Positions 1 through 8,787 of a stretch of DNA of 64,000 nucleotides are shown here, one piece after another. The first letter of the stretch is position 1. Every line of letters starts with the position of its first letter. The notes under the pieces were generated by a model. The model saw only the letters and a program-made list of their open reading frames with translations. It was not told the origin of the DNA and made no database searches. The DNA comes from Ignisphaera sp. (lineage in GTDB: Archaea; Thermoproteota; Thermoprotei_A; Sulfolobales; Ignisphaeraceae), in assembly GCA_038735125.1 (NCBI GenBank), contig JAVYNU010000003.1, positions 104,296-168,295 on the forward strand. The letters are read 5' to 3'. The position numbers and the translations under genes are program-made.

Positions 1-3
1 CCT

Positions 4-666
4 TCAAATACCTCTCTTCATCAGATTATCAATTATATTTGCAATATTTTTGTTTTCTGATATGGACGAATAAACATTTAGTATCACATTTCTTACATGT
101 TCAAAGTGCTCCACAAGATTTCTTGGATCAAATCCTGTTCTAAGCAACGCTGAAAATTGTCTATTAAACTTTTCTGGGTCTTTTTCACTTAGCGTCTTAG
201 CATACTCAGCTATGGTAACTCCTCTCAACCTATCATCACCTGGCAACATCTCTTGATCTACAGGAACCTTTACACCACCATCGATAACGCCTTTTATTAC
301 AGCAAATATTTTCGATCCTTTAACTGGTCTATGAAGACCTATATCGGCAATAGCTTCTTTAATTCCTAGTTTACTCGCTCTTAAACCAGCTAGGAGCCCT
401 ACAAGATATGCTGCTGGCGTGTTCTTTGTTCCACCTCTCCATCCAAATAATTTTACAAGTTCCCTGCTATGAGCAGATACTATTACATAATCTCCCATCG
501 GCGTCAGATAAACAAACTGAACACTTATATATTTGTTAGTCTTTCTAATCATTAAAACTATATGCTTATTTCTGGCAAGCTTATATCTTTTATGGTAGTT
601 TGTCTTTCCTTCTCTTCTTCTCTTTTTAGGAACTTTGTAATTTGATCCATGAGCCAATTTATTCAC
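4..666 (-). CDS. rpl18: Large-subunit ribosomal protein uL18
   Basis: A 220-residue protein of the archaeal uL18 family, which binds 5S rRNA in the central protuberance of the 50S subunit. The N-terminal basic stretch (PKKRRREGKTNYHKRYKLA) and the AAYLVGLLAGLRA helix are family hallmarks. The 5S-binding core is followed by the longer C-terminal extension usual in archaea. It overlaps the eL19 stop by four bases (ATGA type), so it is translationally coupled. The operon probably continues to the left of the window (uS5, uL30 and uL15 are expected there). Confidence 0.97.
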   Translation of the reverse strand: MNKLAHGSNYKVPKKRRREGKTNYHKRYKLARNKHIVLMIRKTNKYISVQFVYLTPMGDYVIVSAHSRELVKLFGWRGGTKNTPAAYLVGLLAGLRASKLGIKEAIADIGLHRPVKGSKIFAVIKGVIDGGVKVPVDQEMLPGDDRLRGVTIAEYAKTLSEKDPEKFNRQFSALLRTGFDPRNLVEHFEHVRNVILNVYSSISENKNIANIIDNLMKRGI

Positions 667-1133
667 CTAAAGTTTTGAGGTAACATATTCTGATCTCTCA
701 TATACCTTTTTAGAGAGGCTAAGCTGTCAAATGCTCCTCCTTTTGCTTTTCTGTATAACAATCTATATGTCTTCTTGTCTATTACCCCATTATCTCTGAG
801 CCATTTAAGATATCTCCTGATTTTTCTGATCTTATTTATCCATAACCTTTTAGGATCTGCTCTTGCTCCTTTAGTACCCTTTCTCTTTCCTTGTCCTCTA
901 TGTCTTCCCTCCTTCCTTTCCCCATGAAACTCTCGCCATCTTCCCTTTGAATTACTCTTTGCATACTCAGCATATATAACACCATCTTTTATCAACCTCC
1001 TTATCTCCTCCTTTGTTACTGCACCCTCTATCCTATCAATAGCTGAAATGTCGAACTTTATTCTAGATTCGCCTACACCTAATATCTCAGCTGCCAACCT
1101 TTTTTGATAGCTTAAATCCATTAATAATCTCAC
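663..1133 (-). CDS. rpl19e: Large-subunit ribosomal protein eL19
   Basis: A 156-residue, very basic protein. It opens with a family-typical LSYQKRLAAEILGVGESRIKF segment and has the Lys/Arg/Gly-rich tract GKRKGTKGARADPKRLWINK, which threads into 23S rRNA. Length matches archaeal eL19 (about 150 residues). The ATG overlaps the eL32 stop by four bases. It has an alternative start at the next Met (MDLSYQ), which is closer to the family consensus. Confidence 0.96.
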   Translation of the reverse strand: MRLLMDLSYQKRLAAEILGVGESRIKFDISAIDRIEGAVTKEEIRRLIKDGVIYAEYAKSNSKGRWREFHGERKEGRHRGQGKRKGTKGARADPKRLWINKIRKIRRYLKWLRDNGVIDKKTYRLLYRKAKGGAFDSLASLKRYMRDQNMLPQNFR

Positions 1134-1561
1134 CTTTCATTAGCTACCTTTAAGCCTCTTGATTTAGCTAGTTTGATTAGCTCTAGTCTCTTTTTGAGAC
1201 CTACACTTGAGGCTATATAAACTATATGTTTTGATGGTTCAAGTTTATTCAGATCTTCCACGTTTGTAACTACCACCGGTTTTAACCCACTAGGGTGAAG
1301 GTTCTTAATTTCGCTTGGTGTACCATAACCTATGGATGCTTTGGGTGGATAACCTTTTAGTTCTAGTCTAACTGGATTGTCCTTTCCCCTAGGCTTTTTC
1401 CACTTTAAGTTATTTTCAAACTTTGCGAACTTCCACCATAACCATCTAAGAAACTCTGGTTTTCTCATCCTCATTTTCATTAACAATATCTTTCTTTTCT
1501 TTCTCAAACTTTTCAGCATCTTCATTCTTTTTGTCAGCATCTCCTTATAATCAACACTCAT
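1130..1561 (-). CDS. rpl32e: Large-subunit ribosomal protein eL32
   Basis: A 143-residue basic protein. It is recognised by the KPEFLRWLWWKFAKF segment, the GKDNPVRLELKGYPPKASIGYG core and the HPSGLKPVVVTNVEDL strand typical of eL32. It sits in its canonical place between uL6 and eL19 and shares four-base overlaps with both, which indicates tight coupling in the spc-type operon. Confidence 0.96.
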   Translation of the reverse strand: MSVDYKEMLTKRMKMLKSLRKKRKILLMKMRMRKPEFLRWLWWKFAKFENNLKWKKPRGKDNPVRLELKGYPPKASIGYGTPSEIKNLHPSGLKPVVVTNVEDLNKLEPSKHIVYIASSVGLKKRLELIKLAKSRGLKVANER

Positions 1562-2115
1562 TCTGCCACACCTTTTTCATAAATATATATACCGTCAACA
1601 AATATTCTTCTATCTTTATCCTTAACCTTAGCAGCAATCTCTATATTTGCAGCTGTTTGTGAGACCTTCTCCACATCTATCCCCTCAACAATTATATCTT
1701 TACCGTCAACCCTAACCTTAACACCTTCTAATATCTTTGCCTTCCTAGGGGCTCTTTCACCAAGAAAATTCTCGATAATTACATTATCACCAGAGACCTT
1801 AACAGTGACAGGAAAGTGTGAAGATACAACCTTGAGTTTGTATCTCCAACCTTTTGTTACACCGATTATCATATTATTTATATGAGAAGAAATTGTGTAC
1901 ATCAATGCTTTTGTCCTGCTATTAGCAAAAAAAGTTTCTAGAACTATTTTACCGCTCTCTACTTTGATGTCAATGTTTTTCGCATAACTAAAATCTCTTA
2001 CAAGCTCTCCTTTAGGTCCCTTAACCCTCACTACTTTGTTGTTTATCTCTACCTCAACACCACTTGGAATATCTATTTGATCAACTAAATGTACAGCCCT
2101 AGCCAATTCTACCAC
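1558..2115 (-). CDS. rpl6: Large-subunit ribosomal protein uL6
   Basis: A 185-residue protein with the two tandem uL6 folds: residues about 1-80 contain VEVEINNKVVRVKGPKGEL, and the second half has the equivalent VRVDGKDIIVEGIDVEKVSQTAANIE. It binds near the sarcin-ricin loop and the stalk base. The GTG-like region just upstream leaves only two bases to the uS8 stop, so it is co-transcribed with uS8 and eL32. Confidence 0.97.
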   Translation of the reverse strand: MVELARAVHLVDQIDIPSGVEVEINNKVVRVKGPKGELVRDFSYAKNIDIKVESGKIVLETFFANSRTKALMYTISSHINNMIIGVTKGWRYKLKVVSSHFPVTVKVSGDNVIIENFLGERAPRKAKILEGVKVRVDGKDIIVEGIDVEKVSQTAANIEIAAKVKDKDRRIFVDGIYIYEKGVAE

Positions 2116-2117
2116 CG

Positions 2118-2519
2118 TTAATAGACATAAGCTATTAGAATCCCACCTATTTTCTTTTCTATAGCCTCTCTATGAGAAAGAACTCCCTGGTTTGTTGATA
2201 GAATTAATATTCCGATATCTTTTGAAGGCAAATACCTTCTTATGTAATGGGGCATTTGCAATAGATCTCTATATGACACGGCAATTCTAGGCTTTACAGC
2301 GCCTGCCTTGTTTATCCTACCCATTAGCTGAACTAGTATCTTTCCCCATCTACCGTCATCTATGTATTCAAATTCTCCAACATAACCATATTTTTGCATA
2401 ACTCTTAAAACCCTTATTATAAGTTTTGAAGCCGGCCATATCAATGCCTCCGATTTCCTTCTAACCTCAGCATTTGTAATTGTTGCAAGCGCATTTGAGA
2501 GAGTATCTAGCATTGTCAC
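2118..2519 (-). CDS. rps8: Small-subunit ribosomal protein uS8
   Basis: A 133-residue primary 16S-binding protein. The N-terminal [20 protein letters not shown] and the C-terminal [17 protein letters not shown] match the family; the latter is the usual [ST]-[ST]-x-G-[IV]-[ML]-[ST]-[HD] signature region. The start could be the first or third codon, since both are ATG. It lies between uS14 and uL6, the canonical archaeal order. Confidence 0.97.
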   Translation of the reverse strand: MTMLDTLSNALATITNAEVRRKSEALIWPASKLIIRVLRVMQKYGYVGEFEYIDDGRWGKILVQLMGRINKAGAVKPRIAVSYRDLLQMPHYIRRYLPSKDIGILILSTNQGVLSHREAIEKKIGGILIAYVY

Positions 2520-2531
2520 AGATATTCACCT

Positions 2532-2696
2532 TCAGTTGTACTTTCTAAATCCCATTATTATAGCTACTTCTCTAAAACATTGCCTACAGAGATACATACC
2601 ATATTTCTGTATTACAGCATCCCTGTTACCACATCTTCTGCACACTTGCGCTCCCCGCCCATATTTTCTTTCTGTAGGTGGTCTATATTTACCCAT
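2532..2696 (-). CDS. rps14: Small-subunit ribosomal protein uS14, zinc type
   Basis: A short gene translated here directly: ATG at 2696-2694, stop at 2534-2532, 54 residues. It contains two CxxC pairs (CRRCGNRD and LCRQCF), the zinc knuckle of the compact S14 type, and it ends in the typical IIMGFRKYN. The length equals other archaeal uS14 proteins. It lies between uL5 and uS8 as in the canonical order, with a GGTGGG-like ribosome binding sequence just upstream (about 2701-2706). Confidence 0.96.
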   Translation of the reverse strand: MGKYRPPTERKYGRGAQVCRRCGNRDAVIQKYGMYLCRQCFREVAIIMGFRKYN

Positions 2697-2708
2697 TTAA
2701 CCCACCTC

Positions 2709-3350
2709 TCAACCAACAATACGAACTCCAAATAAAATTTCTAGTAGAAGTATGCTCTCTTCTTTCTTCACCCTATGTCTTCGTGGTATTGATGATACTC
2801 TTCTTCTACGCCTCCTCATAACTCTGAAGCCAGGCCTTTCAAAAGTAAGTGCAACATCCATTCCAAATATACCTATCTCTGGATCGTATCTTACGCCAGG
2901 TAGCAACAAATGCTCTTTAATTCCAAATGAGACATTGCCATATTCATCAAAAGAAGATAACTTAAGCGTATTGTTAACAGCGTAAAGAGCTCTCCTAAGA
3001 AATTCTAAAGCATTTTGCCCACGAAGTGTAACTACAGCAGCTATGGGTTGTTTTCTACTAATACCAAACTCTCTAATAGTCTTCCTTGCCCTGCGTATAG
3101 AGGGTTCTTGGCCCGTTAATTGCTCAAGTAATTTCACAGCCTTTTCAAGTCTCTCTGAAGCTCCTCCAACACCAATATTTACAGTTACCTTAGCTATTCT
3201 TGGTATGATCATGGGCTTTTCTCTCCACATCTTCAGTATAGAGTTAACAGTTTCTTGGCTTAAAATGGAACTTGAATGCGTCTCCGGTATTGAAGATATT
3301 GTTATACATCCATTTTTTATGATTGCCACAGATGACATTGATCTGCTCAC
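2709..3350 (-). CDS. rpl5: Large-subunit ribosomal protein uL5
   Basis: A uL5 protein of the central protuberance that contacts 5S rRNA. The family core is clear: IAKVTVNIGVGGASERLEKA, then LTGQEPSIRRARKTIREFGI, and GVRYDPEIGIFGMDVALTF. The open frame (213 residues) is about 25-30 residues longer at the N-terminus than most archaeal uL5, and that extra part (MSRSMSSVAIIKNG...) is not family-like. An internal start near the MWREKP segment would give the usual length, but the first ATG sits one base from the eS4 stop, which favours coupling at that site. The C-terminus carries an Arg-rich tail. Confidence 0.93.
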   Translation of the reverse strand: MSRSMSSVAIIKNGCITISSIPETHSSSILSQETVNSILKMWREKPMIIPRIAKVTVNIGVGGASERLEKAVKLLEQLTGQEPSIRRARKTIREFGISRKQPIAAVVTLRGQNALEFLRRALYAVNNTLKLSSFDEYGNVSFGIKEHLLLPGVRYDPEIGIFGMDVALTFERPGFRVMRRRRRRVSSIPRRHRVKKEESILLLEILFGVRIVG

Positions 3351-3351
3351 C

Positions 3352-4122
3352 CTATATCCCTGCTACAGTTACTAATGGCTTATCCTCACCTATGACTAGT
3401 ATATAGTCCAAAATTGTTTGAAATCTATGACCTTGTAAATCCTCAAGCATTACAATAGATCTTCTTTTTTTGAGACCTGGTCTAATGTCCATGTTTACTA
3501 TTCTTCCTATTCTTCCGACATTTCTGCCATCTATTACTACAGCAATTTTACCAATATCTAATTTTATATGCTGCAATATATTCTGCGATGGAACTTCTAT
3601 CAATAGAGAATCAAGAGTCGATATATTAGATGCCTCAACGGGCTTTGTAGGATCTTTAACTTTGATTTGCACATTCCTTCCGTCCATTAAATTTAATTGT
3701 AAGTCTCCTCCATTCACAGTGGTCTTATTCTCTATTCTGACTATTTTTAAAAATCTCTCTTCCTTAGGAATATTGACATACCAAAGATGCTTTACTGGGT
3801 ATGGAACAAATCGTGCATAGAAGTCTATATCAGGTATTGAAATGGTGTCCATGATGCCAACTGGAAACTTATAGTCTCTTCGAATTACTCCATCAATATA
3901 CACCTTTCCATCAAATATTATTCTCTTAGCCTCTCTCGCAGTCTCAGCCAAACCAAGAACATCCCTTATGACAATCAACAAAGGCATGCTTCTGTCAATT
4001 GGATGGGGACCTGGTAAAGGTTTTACAACCCATTTATACTCCTTTCTAAGAATAGGCCAGAACCAAGGAGCTGCTAATCTTTTTAAGTGTTTTGATCCTC
4101 CCATTCTAGCCATAAACGTCAC
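3352..4122 (-). CDS. rps4e: Small-subunit ribosomal protein eS4
   Basis: A 256-residue protein with the eS4 arrangement: an N-terminal KHLKRLAAPWFWPILRK signature, an S4-type RNA-binding domain (EAKRIIFDGKVYIDGVIR, residues about 65-85), the central eS4 domain and a C-terminal KOW motif (IGKIAVVIDGRNVGRIGRI). The most family-like starts are the fourth or seventh residue (MARMGGSKHLK), both Met. It is close behind uL24 in the operon. Confidence 0.95.
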   Translation of the reverse strand: MTFMARMGGSKHLKRLAAPWFWPILRKEYKWVVKPLPGPHPIDRSMPLLIVIRDVLGLAETAREAKRIIFDGKVYIDGVIRRDYKFPVGIMDTISIPDIDFYARFVPYPVKHLWYVNIPKEERFLKIVRIENKTTVNGGDLQLNLMDGRNVQIKVKDPTKPVEASNISTLDSLLIEVPSQNILQHIKLDIGKIAVVIDGRNVGRIGRIVNMDIRPGLKKRRSIVMLEDLQGHRFQTILDYILVIGEDKPLVTVAGI

Positions 4123-4126
4123 CTAG

Positions 4127-4591
4127 CTAGGCTTTTCCAATAAGCTTTTTCTGATCCTCATTAAGAGGCTTTGCTTTTCCAATCTTAACGAGTTCCTCTC
4201 TACTCTTCTGCCTTCTCTCAATTATTTTCCTCCTTATCTCATCAACTTCGCCAAGTTTCACAATAACTACTTTTGATGGATGTATGGGATAGTAGACGTC
4301 AGTTCCGTCCGCCTTCTTTATAGTTACACCCTCTACATATATCCTACTCCTTTTTAAGTCAACGTTAACAACTTTACCTTCGTGACCTTTCCAATCACCT
4401 CTAATTATTCTAACAACATCGCCGTTCCTAACATATAATCTTTTAATCCCTAACTCTCTCCTCAGATCCTCGGATAGCGATGCAGTGAGCAACCTCCATC
4501 TCAAGTGGAGAGGTAGGTTAAATAATCTTTTTCTCTGCTTCCTTGGCTGTACGGTTTTGAGTTCCATGCTCCTCATACCCCTATCATACAA
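4127..4591 (-). CDS. rpl24: Large-subunit ribosomal protein uL24
   Basis: A 154-residue protein with the KOW motif ([20 protein letters not shown]) and the following [20 protein letters not shown], typical of archaeal uL24. It is an early-assembly 23S binder near the tunnel exit. The first ATG overlaps the uL14 stop by eight bases. Internal Met codons (residues 6 and 9) would shorten it to the usual length of about 145. Confidence 0.95.
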   Translation of the reverse strand: MYDRGMRSMELKTVQPRKQRKRLFNLPLHLRWRLLTASLSEDLRRELGIKRLYVRNGDVVRIIRGDWKGHEGKVVNVDLKRSRIYVEGVTIKKADGTDVYYPIHPSKVVIVKLGEVDEIRRKIIERRQKSREELVKIGKAKPLNEDQKKLIGKA

Positions 4592-5009
4592 CTATCGTTG
4601 CCATATTTGCTATCTGAGGCCATCTTTCAATGGCTTCTCTAGCCACAGGACCTCTTATCTCTTTCCCTTTTGGCGTTCCATCGGGGTTCACCAACACACA
4701 TGCATTATCTTCAAATGCTATCCATGTACCATCAGGTCTCCTATAGGGCTTTTTCTGCCTTATAACTATGGCCCGTGTAATTTGTCCTCTTAACTCGGGA
4801 TTTCCTTTCTTAATAGTTGCTATAACCATGTCACCAACGGTTGCAAAAGGTACTCTCCTAAGCCTAGTCTTTATCCCTACAACTCCTACCACCATAACTT
4901 CTCTAGCTCCACTATTGTCTGCCACTACCAGCCTTGTTCCATTAATTATGCCGGCAACTCTTCTTCTTCTTGGAAAAGCTGCACCCGTCTTTGCCCTCTT
5001 CGCTGCCAT
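4584..5009 (-). CDS. rpl14: Large-subunit ribosomal protein uL14
   Basis: A 141-residue protein carrying the uL14 signature: [20 protein letters not shown] near the N-terminus, then [21 protein letters not shown] and the acidic/aromatic [20 protein letters not shown] block. It lies at the subunit interface next to eL24/uL3. The preceding ATGGCAGCGAAGAGG start is separated from uS17 by only three bases. Confidence 0.97.
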   Translation of the reverse strand: MAAKRAKTGAAFPRRRRVAGIINGTRLVVADNSGAREVMVVGVVGIKTRLRRVPFATVGDMVIATIKKGNPELRGQITRAIVIRQKKPYRRPDGTWIAFEDNACVLVNPDGTPKGKEIRGPVAREAIERWPQIANMATIVV

Positions 5010-5012
5010 GAA

Positions 5013-5384
5013 TTAATCACCTACCTTTGTTTTGCCGATGATACCTAACACGACAAAAGATACACTTTTTGCCAGAGGTCTTGTCTCGCCTATAATCACT
5101 ATATCACCTTCTTTAGCTGAGATACATGGGGGATTATGAGCATGTATTCTGCTTCTTCTTCTCTCATATCTCTTAAACTTCCTTACCCAAACCACATACT
5201 CTCTCTCAACAACCACAGTGTTTTGCATTCTTGATTTTATAACCTTCCCAATAAGCATCAATCCTCTGACCTTGACATTGCCATGCCAAGGACATTTTTT
5301 ATCGTTGCATATCCTTTCAGGGGGTTTTAGCCCAGGGTACACAATACCTATGTTCCTGGTCTGTGCATTTTGCTGTACAGACAT
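5013..5384 (-). CDS. rps17: Small-subunit ribosomal protein uS17
   Basis: A 123-residue OB-fold protein. The archaeal-type N-terminus includes GLKPPERICNDKKCPWHGNV, an extension with two cysteines, and the body has the MQNTVVVEREYVVWVRKFKRYERR signature region. The usual closing GDIVIIGETRPLAKSVSFVV binds 16S helix 11. It lies between Rnp1 and uL14, the canonical archaeal order. Confidence 0.96.
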   Translation of the reverse strand: MSVQQNAQTRNIGIVYPGLKPPERICNDKKCPWHGNVKVRGLMLIGKVIKSRMQNTVVVEREYVVWVRKFKRYERRRSRIHAHNPPCISAKEGDIVIIGETRPLAKSVSFVVLGIIGKTKVGD

Positions 5385-5414
5385 TCCATCTCACTACTCT
5401 TCTTAGACATTATC

Positions 5415-5729
5415 TTATCGTCTAGCCAACTTTTTAAGTCTATCCTCAGGCCTTCCAACTATTTGACTGCCATCGATATAAGCTTTTGCACCGTTTTCCG
5501 GTATGGTGAATACAAATATCCCTCCATTCTTCATTACCGTCACAATTTTTCTATGGTTAGCATCGGCTATTCGAAGTGTGTTCATGGTCTCATCAATGAT
5601 AACTCCTTTTACACCAATTAATGATGGGTCAATATGGGATATAACCTCAACCTGTAAACCTATCAGCTCGTGATATGCTATGTTCTTATCTGTTCTATGC
5701 ATGGCTCTCTTCACCCTTGGATTCCTCAT
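5415..5729 (-). CDS. rnp1: RNase P protein component 1 (Rnp1/aPop4 family)
   Basis: A protein of up to 104 residues with the p29/Rpp29 Sm-like barrel (ELIGLQVEVISHIDPSLIGV, KGVIIDETMNTLRIA, KNGGIFVFTIPENGAKAYIDG), a core subunit of archaeal RNase P that processes tRNA 5' ends. The annotated ATG lies 35 bases inside uL29. The Met at residue 10 (position 5702) is preceded by GGGTGAAGAG and may be the true start. The gene's place between uL29 and uS17 is the normal archaeal one. Two more RNase P subunits are encoded near 56 kb. Confidence 0.93.
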   Translation of the reverse strand: MRNPRVKRAMHRTDKNIAYHELIGLQVEVISHIDPSLIGVKGVIIDETMNTLRIADANHRKIVTVMKNGGIFVFTIPENGAKAYIDGSQIVGRPEDRLKKLARR

Positions 5730-5916
5730 TAATTATGGTTAATATTCTTGCAATGTTCTTTTTCACAATTCTTATTCTTGCTACATTAGTTAAGGTTCCT
5801 GTTTTAGCCTGTGTCAATAGCCTTGCAAGTTCTAATTTCAACTCATTCAAAAGCTTTAGTCTCTCTTCCATACTCATAGATCTTATCTCTTCAGCTTTGA
5901 GTGGTCTATCACTCAT
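5695..5916 (-). CDS. rpl29: Large-subunit ribosomal protein uL29
   Basis: A 73-residue helical-hairpin protein that contacts SRP and chaperones at the tunnel exit. The EEIRSMSMEERLKLLNELKLE segment and the later VARIRIVKKNIARILTIINE helix match uL29. It is preceded by uS3 and overlaps the start of Rnp1. An archaeal SUI1-like gene sometimes found after uL29 is absent here. Confidence 0.94.
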   Translation of the reverse strand: MSDRPLKAEEIRSMSMEERLKLLNELKLELARLLTQAKTGTLTNVARIRIVKKNIARILTIINEESKGEESHA

Positions 5917-5942
5917 AGTTTATTCACCTAGTCCTTTTCTGT

Positions 5943-6554
5943 CTATCCCCCTATTTGAGGTGTGCCAACGATTTCAACGTGATCAGAAGTAATGCCAGGC
6001 TTTGATATTACAACCTCAACACCATACATGCCAGGCTTCAGCAATACATGGGCAATAGCTCTATCGACAAGTTTAAGGCTTTGTTCTCCCGATTTATACA
6101 CCTTTCCTGCTTTTAGCTTCTCATAGCGTGCTCTTTCGGCAACAAGTTTACCGCTAATAACTATTTCACAACCTAATGCACCAGCTGCCATAACCCTTCT
6201 GAGTGCTATGAAACCTGCTCTCCTAAAGTGAATGCCTCTTTCTAGTGCAAGTGCAATATTGAAAGCCACAACCCTTGCGTTAAGATCTGGGTTCTCAACT
6301 TCAACCACCGTTATTTGTGGGTTTTCAATTCCAAAAAGCTTCTCCAATACAGTCTGAATTGTTTTTAATGTTTGGCCTTTACGCCCAATTATAAGGCCTG
6401 GTCTCAGAGCATATATTATGACCCTTGTGCCAAGTGGGGTTCTAATGATGTCAACACCTGCATATCCAGCTCTCCAGAATTTGCTTGCTAGATATTCGTC
6501 TACAGCAACCTTCTTTATGCCTTGTTCAATAAAATATCTCTTTATATTTACCAT
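5943..6554 (-). CDS. rps3: Small-subunit ribosomal protein uS3
   Basis: A 203-residue protein with the N-terminal KH domain (IIGRKGQTLKTIQTVLEKLF, with the GRKG-type loop) and the C-terminal uS3 domain (GALGCEIVISGKLVAERAR). It sits at the mRNA entry channel of the 30S subunit. The C-terminal tail is short compared with euryarchaeal forms. It starts seven bases after the uL22 stop. Confidence 0.96.
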   Translation of the reverse strand: MVNIKRYFIEQGIKKVAVDEYLASKFWRAGYAGVDIIRTPLGTRVIIYALRPGLIIGRKGQTLKTIQTVLEKLFGIENPQITVVEVENPDLNARVVAFNIALALERGIHFRRAGFIALRRVMAAGALGCEIVISGKLVAERARYEKLKAGKVYKSGEQSLKLVDRAIAHVLLKPGMYGVEVVISKPGITSDHVEIVGTPQIGG

Positions 6555-6560
6555 AGCAAT

Positions 6561-7043
6561 TCACACCTCTGCTACAATTACCTCAACGCTTGTATGGGTT
6601 CTAAACCAGGGGGTAGCCCTTCCAAAAGCTCTCGGCATCCACTTTTTAAGATAGTAGCTTTTATGAGCAGCAATATGAACTATTCTCAGTCTATCAGCGT
6701 TAAGACCCTTATTAACAGCATTATTCTCTACATTTTCTAATAGTTTTAGAATATTTTTAACAACTTTTATAGGATATCTGCCCACAGGACTTTTAAATCT
6801 ACCCCACCTTCTCGCCAATCCACGCTTATGAGCTATACTAAGCTTATACCTAGTGTACGGTATTGGTTCCTTCAACTCTATAACTTTTCTAAGCAAATCC
6901 TTTGCTTCAGACAACATCATACCTCTAATAACCTTACATACTTCGTAAGCTTCCTTAAACGACATTGGCACATCTCTTACAACAGCTCTAGCTGTTTTTG
7001 TCTCATCTATACCCTCAAGTTTTGGATATCGCCAATGCCCCAT
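6561..7043 (-). CDS. rpl22: Large-subunit ribosomal protein uL22, first gene of this operon
   Basis: A 160-residue uL22 protein whose hairpin lines the exit tunnel. Signatures are AVVRDVPMSFKEAYEVCKVI, a PVGRYPIKVVKNILKLLEN helix and the terminal FRTHTSVEVIVAE. It is the promoter-proximal gene of the minus-strand cluster. uS19 and uL2, which normally precede it, are instead 18 kb away on the other strand. Directly upstream and in frame is a four-codon mini-ORF (ATG GTG CAT AGA TAG) whose stop overlaps the uL22 ATG region. Confidence 0.96.
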   Translation of the reverse strand: MGHWRYPKLEGIDETKTARAVVRDVPMSFKEAYEVCKVIRGMMLSEAKDLLRKVIELKEPIPYTRYKLSIAHKRGLARRWGRFKSPVGRYPIKVVKNILKLLENVENNAVNKGLNADRLRIVHIAAHKSYYLKKWMPRAFGRATPWFRTHTSVEVIVAEV

Positions 7044-7087
7044 CTATCTATGCACCATGCTTAACCCAGGATTATATCGATGTGCAC

Positions 7088-7125
7088 CTCAAAACTAAAT
7101 ATACTTTAGCATATATCGAGTATAT
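7088..7125 (-). promoter_or_regulatory. Probable promoter region of the uL22 ribosomal operon
   Basis: Reading the minus strand upstream of uL22, there are two AT-rich TATA-like stretches (AAAGTATATTTAG near 7095-7107 and CTATATACTC near 7117-7126), followed by a GAGGTG element. Either would place transcription start 20-50 bases before the coding region. The assignment rests only on composition and spacing. Confidence 0.4.
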
Positions 7126-7326
7126 AGTGGCTTAATTAAAGAGAAATAAAAGCTTTATTGAACACCCAAAACCAAGCAGATAAAACCATCGCTAAATTAA
7201 TCTTAAATTAGATTTGGATTGACTGCCTTTATAGCTAAGCATATTACGAAACCTGAAAACATGACTCAATATCTTAAGCTTATTAGCCAAAATAATATTA
7301 CTTAGGTTAGTTGGTGAATAAAGACT

Positions 7327-8775
7327 ATGGTCACTAATTTAAAACGTATTAGTGATGTAATTTGGATGATTTCAAAAGAATACAAGAGATGTATGAAAGT
7401 TCCTGCAATTATATATGCTGATGATTTTTTGTTGAACAAGATGAAGGAAGATGCAACACTAGAACAAGCAGCAAATGTATCTTGCCTCCCAGGTATTGTG
7501 GGAGCTAGCTATACTCTTCCTGATGGCCACCAAGGCTATGGATTTCCCATAGGTGGTGTAGCAGGTTTTGATATAGAGAACGGTGTTATAAGTCCAGGTG
7601 GCGTGGGCTACGATATTAACTGTGGTGTAAGAGTCTTAAGAACAGATCTCACAGTCAAGGATGTGAAACCGAGGCTTCGCGAATTAGTTGAATTAGTGTT
7701 TAGAAATATTCCAAGCGGTGTTGGAGCAACAGGCAAAATTAGATTGACTGAAACAGAGCTTAATAATGTGCTTGAAGAGGGAGCTCAATGGGCACTTAGA
7801 CAAGGATATGCAACCGAATATGACATAGAACACACAGAGTCTAGAGGAAAAATAGAGGGGGCTAACGCAACAAAGGTAAGCAGAAGAGCTAAGGAGCGAG
7901 GAGCACCACAGCTGGGCACCCTTGGCAGTGGAAACCACTTTCTAGAGATTCAAGTTGTTGACAGAATATATCTTCCAGACGTAGCAAAAAAGATAGGGAT
8001 ATTCGAAGAGGGGCAAATAACGATAATGGTTCATACGGGTTCGAGGGGTCTTGGACATCAGGTTGCAAGTGATTATCTAATGATTATGGAGAGGGCTATG
8101 AAGAGATATGGAATAGAGGTGCCTGATCGAGAGCTTGCAGCAGTTCCCTTCAACAGCCCCGAGGGCCAAGACTACTTTGCTGCTATGGCAGCTGCAGCAA
8201 ACTATGCATGGGCCAATAGGCAGTTAATAACTCATTGGGCTAGGGAATCCTTTGCAAAAGCCTTTGGCGTTGCAGACTATGAGAAACTCGGTATAAAGAT
8301 AATTTATGATGTTGCCCATAATATTGCAAAGATAGAGGAACACGAATTTGAAGGAAGAAAAATCAAGCTGATAGTGCATAGAAAAGGAGCTACAAGAGCA
8401 TTTCCACCACAGCACCCTGAAATACCAGCAGACCATAGAGAATTCGGACAAATAGTGCTGATTCCTGGCAGCATGGGAACTGCAAGCTATATCACAATAC
8501 CAAATACTGGGGCAAAAGACTCGTGGTGGTCAGCACCTCATGGAGCTGGAAGATGGATGAGTAGAGCGGCTGCAATAAGAGCCAAGTCCCCAAGAGAAGT
8601 CGTTGAAATGCTGGAGAAGAGGGGAATCCTTGTAAGAGCTGCCACTATGAGAGAGCTATCTGAAGAAACTCCAGAGGCTTACAAAGATGTTGATAGAGTT
8701 GTAGATGTTGCTACAAAAGCTAATTTGGTAAAGCCCGTTGTAAGAATGGTTCCAATAGCGGTTGTAAAAGGTTAA
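7327..8775 (+). CDS. rtcB: tRNA-splicing RNA ligase RtcB
   Basis: A 482-residue protein of the RtcB family, the GTP- and Mn-dependent 3'-phosphate RNA ligase that joins archaeal tRNA exon halves. Visible family motifs are LPDGHQGYGFPIGGVAGFD, the metal-binding Cys in GGVGYDINCGVR, LGSGNHFLEIQ, HTGSRGLGHQ and the guanylylated-His region SAPHGAGRWMSR near the C-terminus. The length fits the inteinless form (about 480 residues). It stands alone, divergent from the ribosomal operon. Its substrates would include intron-bearing tRNAs such as tRNA-Met at 43.1 kb. Confidence 0.97.
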   Translation: MVTNLKRISDVIWMISKEYKRCMKVPAIIYADDFLLNKMKEDATLEQAANVSCLPGIVGASYTLPDGHQGYGFPIGGVAGFDIENGVISPGGVGYDINCGVRVLRTDLTVKDVKPRLRELVELVFRNIPSGVGATGKIRLTETELNNVLEEGAQWALRQGYATEYDIEHTESRGKIEGANATKVSRRAKERGAPQLGTLGSGNHFLEIQVVDRIYLPDVAKKIGIFEEGQITIMVHTGSRGLGHQVASDYLMIMERAMKRYGIEVPDRELAAVPFNSPEGQDYFAAMAAAANYAWANRQLITHWARESFAKAFGVADYEKLGIKIIYDVAHNIAKIEEHEFEGRKIKLIVHRKGATRAFPPQHPEIPADHREFGQIVLIPGSMGTASYITIPNTGAKDSWWSAPHGAGRWMSRAAAIRAKSPREVVEMLEKRGILVRAATMRELSEETPEAYKDVDRVVDVATKANLVKPVVRMVPIAVVKG

Positions 8776-8787
8776 TTAAGACATTAT